Position numbers and translations under genes: made by a program. A stretch of DNA of 64,000 nt, from the NCBI GenBank assembly GCA_038526245.1, contig JBCBGZ010000001.1, positions 1 through 64,000 of the forward strand. The letters run 5' to 3'. The notes under the pieces were generated by a model, which saw nothing but the letters and a program-made list of their open reading frames with translations, did not search any database and was not told where the DNA came from. Below, piece by piece: positions 59,716 through 64,000 of the stretch (the stretch's first letter is position 1; each line of letters starts with the position of its first letter). The DNA is from UBA5336 sp038526245. Its GTDB lineage: Bacteria; Pseudomonadota; Alphaproteobacteria; Caulobacterales; Hyphomonadaceae.

Positions 59716-62136
59716 GTGGGACAAGACGACACCAATGAACTAGAGAGCTTCGAGGCGCGCCATACAATCGCGTCCGTTCTTGCGCCAGTGGACGTACCCC
59801 CGGATCAGGTCGGTCCTGTTCGCGCAAGCCAACTCGACAGCATCGATCGCCTCGGTATGATTCTTGTAATCACCAACCTCTTGAACGCGGCTGTCGTACT
59901 CGTTCTCTTCAGCGCGGCGGCGAAAACAGGCCTCCTTGGACTGTGGGGGAGTGTCCTGTGCATGGGATGCGCATTCTTGTTCTTGCGCGCCATCGAGGGG
60001 CAAAACAAACCAAAGCGGATGGTACGGTCCAACGGCGCGACACTGAAATACACCCTCACATCGCTCTTTTTTGGCATGCTATGGGCCGCGCTGCCCATGC
60101 TGGTTCTGCCGAGCGGCGACATGTTCTCTCAAATGGCCGTTGGAATCATCCTTTGCGGTATGATCTTCGGCGCCGCTTTGATCATGTTCCGGTTGCCGAA
60201 GGCCGCTTTTGCATTCGTGTTTCCGGTTGCAGCGTCCCTGGTCGTTGGATTTTCCATTCATTCCGATATGCGCAGCGACTTTCTGGCCGTTCTGGCGTTG
60301 GTTTATACGATGATCGTTACGGTCTGCGTTCGCTGGAACTACAATCAGTTTCTGTTGCAGCACCTGAACAAAGCGGCGGTCGCCCAGCAGAATTCGCTGA
60401 TCGGACTTTTGCTTCGCGATTTCGAAGAAAGCACATCCGATTGGCTGTGGCAGACCAATTCACGCGGCGTGATTCTGGACATTCCGCTGAATGTGCGGGG
60501 TGTGAAAAGCGGCTATGACGTGATGAAAAATGGCGTTCCGCTCCTCGATCTGTTCCAGCCTAGTCAGGCGCGCAATGTTCTGGAGGCGAGCCTGAAACGC
60601 CAGTCCGGCTTCCGGGATCTTGTGCTGGAAGTGGCGGATGCCAGTGGCGAGCCACGATGGTGGTCGCTCACGGGCAAACCACTGGTCGAAGACGGCATTC
60701 TGATGGGGTTTCGGGGTGTTGCGTCCGACGTGACCCAGTCCAAGCAGATCGAAGACCGTATCGCCCATATGGCCCACTATGACGGCCTGACGGGTTTGCC
60801 AAATCGTGCACACTTCCAGGAACGCTTTGAGCGCTACTGGTCGGGCCCGGTCGATTCAAAGCTCGTTTCGGCGGTAGTCCTGCTCGATCTCGACAATTTC
60901 AAATGGGTCAATGATACGCTCGGTCATGCGGCAGGAGACGAGGTTCTCCGTCAGCTTTCATCGCGTCTGTCCGGCTTCACATCCACCCGCGATACCATTG
61001 CGCGCCTTGGGGGCGACGAGTTCGCGCTGATCCTTGAGCGCGATACCAAGCGCGCCCTGCAGGAACAGCTTGATGTCCTCGTCTCGGAGCTGTGTCGCCC
61101 TTACGATGTCTGGGGCAGCACCGCGAACTGCGGCGCCAGCCTCGGCGTGCGCCTGTTCCGTCCAGGGCTGCGCGATCCGGAAACGCTTTTGAGCCACGCG
61201 GACCTTGCGCTGTACCAGGCCAAGAGCAAGGGCAAAGGCAATTGGTGCGTGTTCACGCCGAAGCTGGATGAACATGCGCAGGCGCGACGCTTGATCGAGC
61301 GTGACTTGCAGGACGCCTTGGTGCGCGACGAGCTTTACCTCGAATTCCAGCCGATCCAGTCATCGGAAACTGGTGCAATTGTAGCTTGTGAAACGCTGCT
61401 GCGTTGGCAGCACCCCGAAAAAGGGCTGATCTTGCCGGGGGAATTCATCGAGCATGCCGAAGACTGTGGCCTGATTACGCGGATGGGCGACTGGATCATT
61501 CGTCAGGCGCTCGCTGAAGCGCGTCAATTGCCGGACAGTGTTCGCATTTCAGTGAACATTTCGCCCTTGCAGTTGCACAGTGCGAACCTCATCCCAACGA
61601 TTGTGAATGCCCTGGCAACCAACCGGATTGACCCGGCGCGGCTTGATCTCGAGATCACAGAGTCTGTTCTGCTGGCCGATACGGACTTTGTACTGCAGCG
61701 TCTGGTTCAATTGCGCAAACTAGGTCTGTCACTGTCTCTGGATGATTTCGGAACCGGATTTTCATCGCTGAGCTATCTGCGCACATTCCCGTTCGACAAG
61801 ATCAAGCTCGACAAGTCTTTCATCTCGGATCTTGAGACCAATGAAGACAATCGCGCAATCGCCAAAGCCACGCTGAGCCTGGCAAAATCCCTTGGTCTGC
61901 GATCCACGGCTGAAGGCGTTGAGACCGAAGCCCAGAAAGTATTCTTGACGAAACTGGGTTGTGACGAGCTCCAAGGCTATCACATTTCACGCGCGAAACC
62001 TCTTTCAGAGCTCACGCATCTGATCGGGTTGAATGAAACGAAAGCTCAGGAAGAGGCGCCAGCCAGCCTGGGTACATTCCCCGAACTTCGGCCAGAGGCA
62101 GTGCCTGTCCGCGCCGTTCGTCAGGTTGGAGAATAG
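59716..62136 (+). CDS. membrane GGDEF-EAL bifunctional c-di-GMP protein
   Basis: An 806-residue protein: about six membrane segments (residues 45-205), a PAS-like domain (about 235-340), a GGDEF domain with intact GGDEF at 432-436 and an EAL domain with E559-TL in place of EAL, plus intact NIS, LDLEITES, DDFGTGFSSL and AEGVE motifs. Both cyclase and phosphodiesterase activity are possible. The inhibitory RxxD site before GGDEF reads STRD, so product inhibition may be lost. GTG 59716 is the start. It is convergent with the hydrolase gene, one base apart. Confidence 0.92.
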   Translation: MGQDDTNELESFEARHTIASVLAPVDVPPDQVGPVRASQLDSIDRLGMILVITNLLNAAVVLVLFSAAAKTGLLGLWGSVLCMGCAFLFLRAIEGQNKPKRMVRSNGATLKYTLTSLFFGMLWAALPMLVLPSGDMFSQMAVGIILCGMIFGAALIMFRLPKAAFAFVFPVAASLVVGFSIHSDMRSDFLAVLALVYTMIVTVCVRWNYNQFLLQHLNKAAVAQQNSLIGLLLRDFEESTSDWLWQTNSRGVILDIPLNVRGVKSGYDVMKNGVPLLDLFQPSQARNVLEASLKRQSGFRDLVLEVADASGEPRWWSLTGKPLVEDGILMGFRGVASDVTQSKQIEDRIAHMAHYDGLTGLPNRAHFQERFERYWSGPVDSKLVSAVVLLDLDNFKWVNDTLGHAAGDEVLRQLSSRLSGFTSTRDTIARLGGDEFALILERDTKRALQEQLDVLVSELCRPYDVWGSTANCGASLGVRLFRPGLRDPETLLSHADLALYQAKSKGKGNWCVFTPKLDEHAQARRLIERDLQDALVRDELYLEFQPIQSSETGAIVACETLLRWQHPEKGLILPGEFIEHAEDCGLITRMGDWIIRQALAEARQLPDSVRISVNISPLQLHSANLIPTIVNALATNRIDPARLDLEITESVLLADTDFVLQRLVQLRKLGLSLSLDDFGTGFSSLSYLRTFPFDKIKLDKSFISDLETNEDNRAIAKATLSLAKSLGLRSTAEGVETEAQKVFLTKLGCDELQGYHISRAKPLSELTHLIGLNETKAQEEAPASLGTFPELRPEAVPVRAVRQVGE

Positions 62137-62137
62137 C

Positions 62138-62815
62138 CTAGTCGTTTTCAGCTTCTAAACGCAGTTTTTCCTCTGCGTCCGCGAGACGCTTGTCCAGGTA
62201 GTTGCTCAGGCGATCCATCAAGACGTCTTCTTTGGACTGGAAAAAGTGGTCTGCCCCTTCCACCACATCGCGGTCGATCACTTCGCCTTTCTGAACACGT
62301 ACCTTCTGGAGCGCGCGTTCTACATCTTGCGGCGTTGCGATCGCATCATTGTCCCCGATAATGATCAGTCCGGAAGCGGGGCAGGGCGCCAGGAATGAGA
62401 GATCGTAGTGGTTTGCCGGCGGTGAGACAGCGAAGAAACCGTCAATTTCAGGCCGACGCATGAGGAGTTGGAGCGTAATCCAGGCGCCGAAGCTATAGCC
62501 GGCGCACCAGACATAGCGTGGGCTCTCGGTCATGTTTTCGAGGTAGTCGAGAATGAATGCTGCGTCTTCCAGTTCGCCAACGCCATGGTCATAGACGCCC
62601 TGGGTGCGTCCGACGCCGCGGGAATTGTAGCGCAATACGCCAAAGCCACGCTCTTCGAACATCTGGTACATGCGAATGGTAATCGGGTCCTGCATCGTGC
62701 CACCGGCCTTTGGGTGGGGGTGCAGGATCAGCGCGATCGGGGCGCCTTCGTGGGGCGGCTCGGTGTAGCGCGCTTCGATACGGCCCGAGGGGCCGGGAAT
62801 GATCATTTCAGCCAT
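62138..62815 (-). CDS. alpha/beta hydrolase
   Basis: A 225-residue alpha/beta hydrolase of the small, cytoplasmic type common beside suf genes in alphaproteobacteria. The nucleophile serine is in CAGYSFGAWITLQ, HPHPKAGGTM is the oxyanion-side motif, the acid is probably in IIGDNDAIATP and the catalytic His in VEGADHFFQSKED. Substrate unknown. Confidence 0.88.
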   Translation of the reverse strand: MAEMIIPGPSGRIEARYTEPPHEGAPIALILHPHPKAGGTMQDPITIRMYQMFEERGFGVLRYNSRGVGRTQGVYDHGVGELEDAAFILDYLENMTESPRYVWCAGYSFGAWITLQLLMRRPEIDGFFAVSPPANHYDLSFLAPCPASGLIIIGDNDAIATPQDVERALQKVRVQKGEVIDRDVVEGADHFFQSKEDVLMDRLSNYLDKRLADAEEKLRLEAEND

Positions 62816-62945
62816 GGCAGGGCCTCGTCTTTGGGCAGTGGCATTGGAAGGGCGCTGGCATAGTCGAAACAGGCCGCAAAATGCAAGCTTTGTCTCACAC
62901 AGCGAAAACGATAGCGTGGGTAAGGAGCGAGGAATCGGGGAAGCT

Positions 62946-63671
62946 ATGCTAAGGCAATCGGTTCAAAACCATCTTGACCATGATCCCCATTTCCTCTGGC
63001 GCGGGCAGTCGGTCACACGGCTGGAAAACCTGTCCGACATCGTATTCGCGCTAGCCTTAGGAATGCTGGTGTCCTCTGCGTCCCCGCCACAAACTTTCTT
63101 TGACCTGCAGAGATTTCTCTTCTCAATCATTCCAGTGACGGCAGGCTTCGCCTTGCTACTGATGATCTGGAACAGCCATTTCGTTTTCTTTCGCCGTTTC
63201 GGCTTGGCAGACGGCAAGATCGTGTTTCTGAATTCCTGCTTGCTCTTCGTAGTTCTCTACATTGCGTACCCGCTGAGGTTTGCGTTCGACAGTTTCTTCG
63301 GCTTTGTCCTGATGATGGCCGGGGACACGACCTATGTGGATGCCATGCGGGTCGGCTATTCGGACTCTGGCGTAATTATGGGATATTTTTCAGCGGGATA
63401 TGCCGTTTTCAATGCCCTGCTCTGCGCAATGTACGCCCATGCCCTGTCGAAGGCCGCTGGTCTTGATCTGTCGGAGACTGAAAGGGTTTTGACCAAGCGA
63501 AGCACCTATATTTTTGGCTTTGCGAGCTTCGTGTCCATTGTGATTGGGTTTTTGGCGTGGCTGACACCGCTGAACGGTTTCGCCGGGTTCTTTTACGGTA
63601 TGATCGGCATTGGCGCTTGGGTGATGTCCAAGTTCATCAAACTGCCTGAGGCCGTTCCATCGCCATCTTAG
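62946..63671 (+). CDS. TMEM175-family (DUF1211) membrane protein
   Basis: A 241-residue membrane protein with six hydrophobic segments. TRLENLSDIVFALALGMLVSS matches the R..x.SD.VFAIA signature of TMEM175/DUF1211 potassium channels, with Leu-Ala for the usual Ile-Ala. Only one such repeat is present, as in bacterial members that act as tetramers. ATG 62946 has GGGGAAG upstream; the long frame before it overlaps the hydrolase start. It precedes the cysteine desulfurase gene by 36 bases. Confidence 0.8.
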   Translation: MLRQSVQNHLDHDPHFLWRGQSVTRLENLSDIVFALALGMLVSSASPPQTFFDLQRFLFSIIPVTAGFALLLMIWNSHFVFFRRFGLADGKIVFLNSCLLFVVLYIAYPLRFAFDSFFGFVLMMAGDTTYVDAMRVGYSDSGVIMGYFSAGYAVFNALLCAMYAHALSKAAGLDLSETERVLTKRSTYIFGFASFVSIVIGFLAWLTPLNGFAGFFYGMIGIGAWVMSKFIKLPEAVPSPS

Positions 63672-63707
63672 CAGGCCGCGCTTTCGAAAACGGGAAAGTC
63701 GCCTTAA

Positions 63708-64000
63708 ATGCTACCCATGATTTACGCCGACTACAACGCAACAGCGCCGCTTCGGCCGGAAGCGCGGGCGGCCATGCTGGAGGCCTTTGATCTGGGCGCC
63801 AATCCTTCCAGCGTCCACGGGCCCGGACGCGCCGCCCGGAAAACCGTTGAGCGCGCGCGCACCCAGATTGGCGGCGCGATCGGCGCGCGGGGCGAGGACC
63901 TCGTCTTCACCAGCGGCGGTACAGAAGCCAATGCCCTGGCGCTGCACGGCGCGGTGGCAGCGCTTGAGGGAAAGGTCACGCTCATTGTTTCTGCGATAGA
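63708..64000 (+). CDS. cysteine desulfurase (NifS/IscS-like), 5' part
   Basis: The first 97 residues of a class V aminotransferase-fold cysteine desulfurase, which mobilises sulfur for Fe-S clusters. IYADYNATAPLRPEARAAML, NPSSVHGPGRAARK and FTSGGTEANALAL are diagnostic. ATG 63708 has GGGAAAG nine bases upstream; ATG 63717 is the alternative. The window ends before the PLP lysine. In relatives this gene opens the suf operon, which I expect to follow. Confidence 0.93.
   Translation, partial: MLPMIYADYNATAPLRPEARAAMLEAFDLGANPSSVHGPGRAARKTVERARTQIGGAIGARGEDLVFTSGGTEANALALHGAVAALEGKVTLIVSAI

Overview
The window is a gene-dense, ordinary-looking stretch of chromosome from an alphaproteobacterium. 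The gene set points to the Caulobacterales/Maricaulales side (Hyphomonadaceae-like): MipZ for division-site placement, the ChvI-ChvG two-component pair, a MucR/Ros regulator, a DUF2336 protein, the Shemin-pathway 5-aminolevulinate synthase, a two-domain cold-shock protein, and a NDUFS4-type complex I subunit. The genus is inference; I see no rRNA, no phage or IS element and no CRISPR array. TTG and GTG starts are common and I corrected many starts by ribosome-binding site and family N-terminus.

Layout. 1-6034: end of glpX, recJ, tRNA-Glu, a TIGR03032-type protein, double cold-shock gene, DUF192 and hotdog genes, tRNA-Pro, a complex I accessory subunit, tRNA-Arg. 6209-8895: a secreted-protein cluster with two paralogous exported subunits on either side of a PapD-like chaperone. 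8933-14890: an A-type Fe-S carrier, a duplicated repeat protein with a peptidoglycan-binding end, TetR, thioesterase, acyl-CoA dehydrogenase, serine hydrolase and two small proteins. 15078-20462: ChvI, cyclophilin, ChvG, an AbgT transporter, then the EIIA and HPr of the nitrogen-type PTS. 20440-31405: EF-hand protein, erpA, dgt, SPOR-nagZ-scpAB-tatABC, panC and mipZ. 31504-37518: D,D-carboxypeptidase, phasin, clpS-clpA, and an unknown gene. 37519-38134: an intergenic region with a chain of hairpins and a tiny 26-codon gene with an extreme Shine-Dalgarno. 38135-49725: arfB, a 2OG oxygenase, SEL1, DUF1501/DUF1800, DUF2336, an EAL-like relic, NUDIX, Hpt, NAD kinase, class II aldolase, hemA and mucR. 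50040-55151: glyA-nrdR-ribD-ribE-ribBX-ribH-nusB operon. 55214-64000: HD protein, a 1002-residue outer-membrane barrel protein with its small secreted partner, a GGDEF-EAL protein, an alpha/beta hydrolase, a TMEM175-type channel and the start of a cysteine desulfurase that probably opens a suf operon.

Most of this is housekeeping. The best candidates for something undescribed are (i) the chaperone/subunit locus at 6209-8895, which I tentatively connect to the distant usher-like barrel locus at 55840-59302 as one surface-assembly system; (ii) the 26-codon gene with its 14-nt match to the anti-Shine-Dalgarno tail and own terminator at 37801-37982, next to a run of hairpins from 37614; and (iii) a nested RNA-like structure at 39666-39780. 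Degenerate or reduced proteins (RibBX, RibD without deaminase domain, MucR without zinc ligands, EAL relic) are also noted. All functional links beyond family membership are inference.
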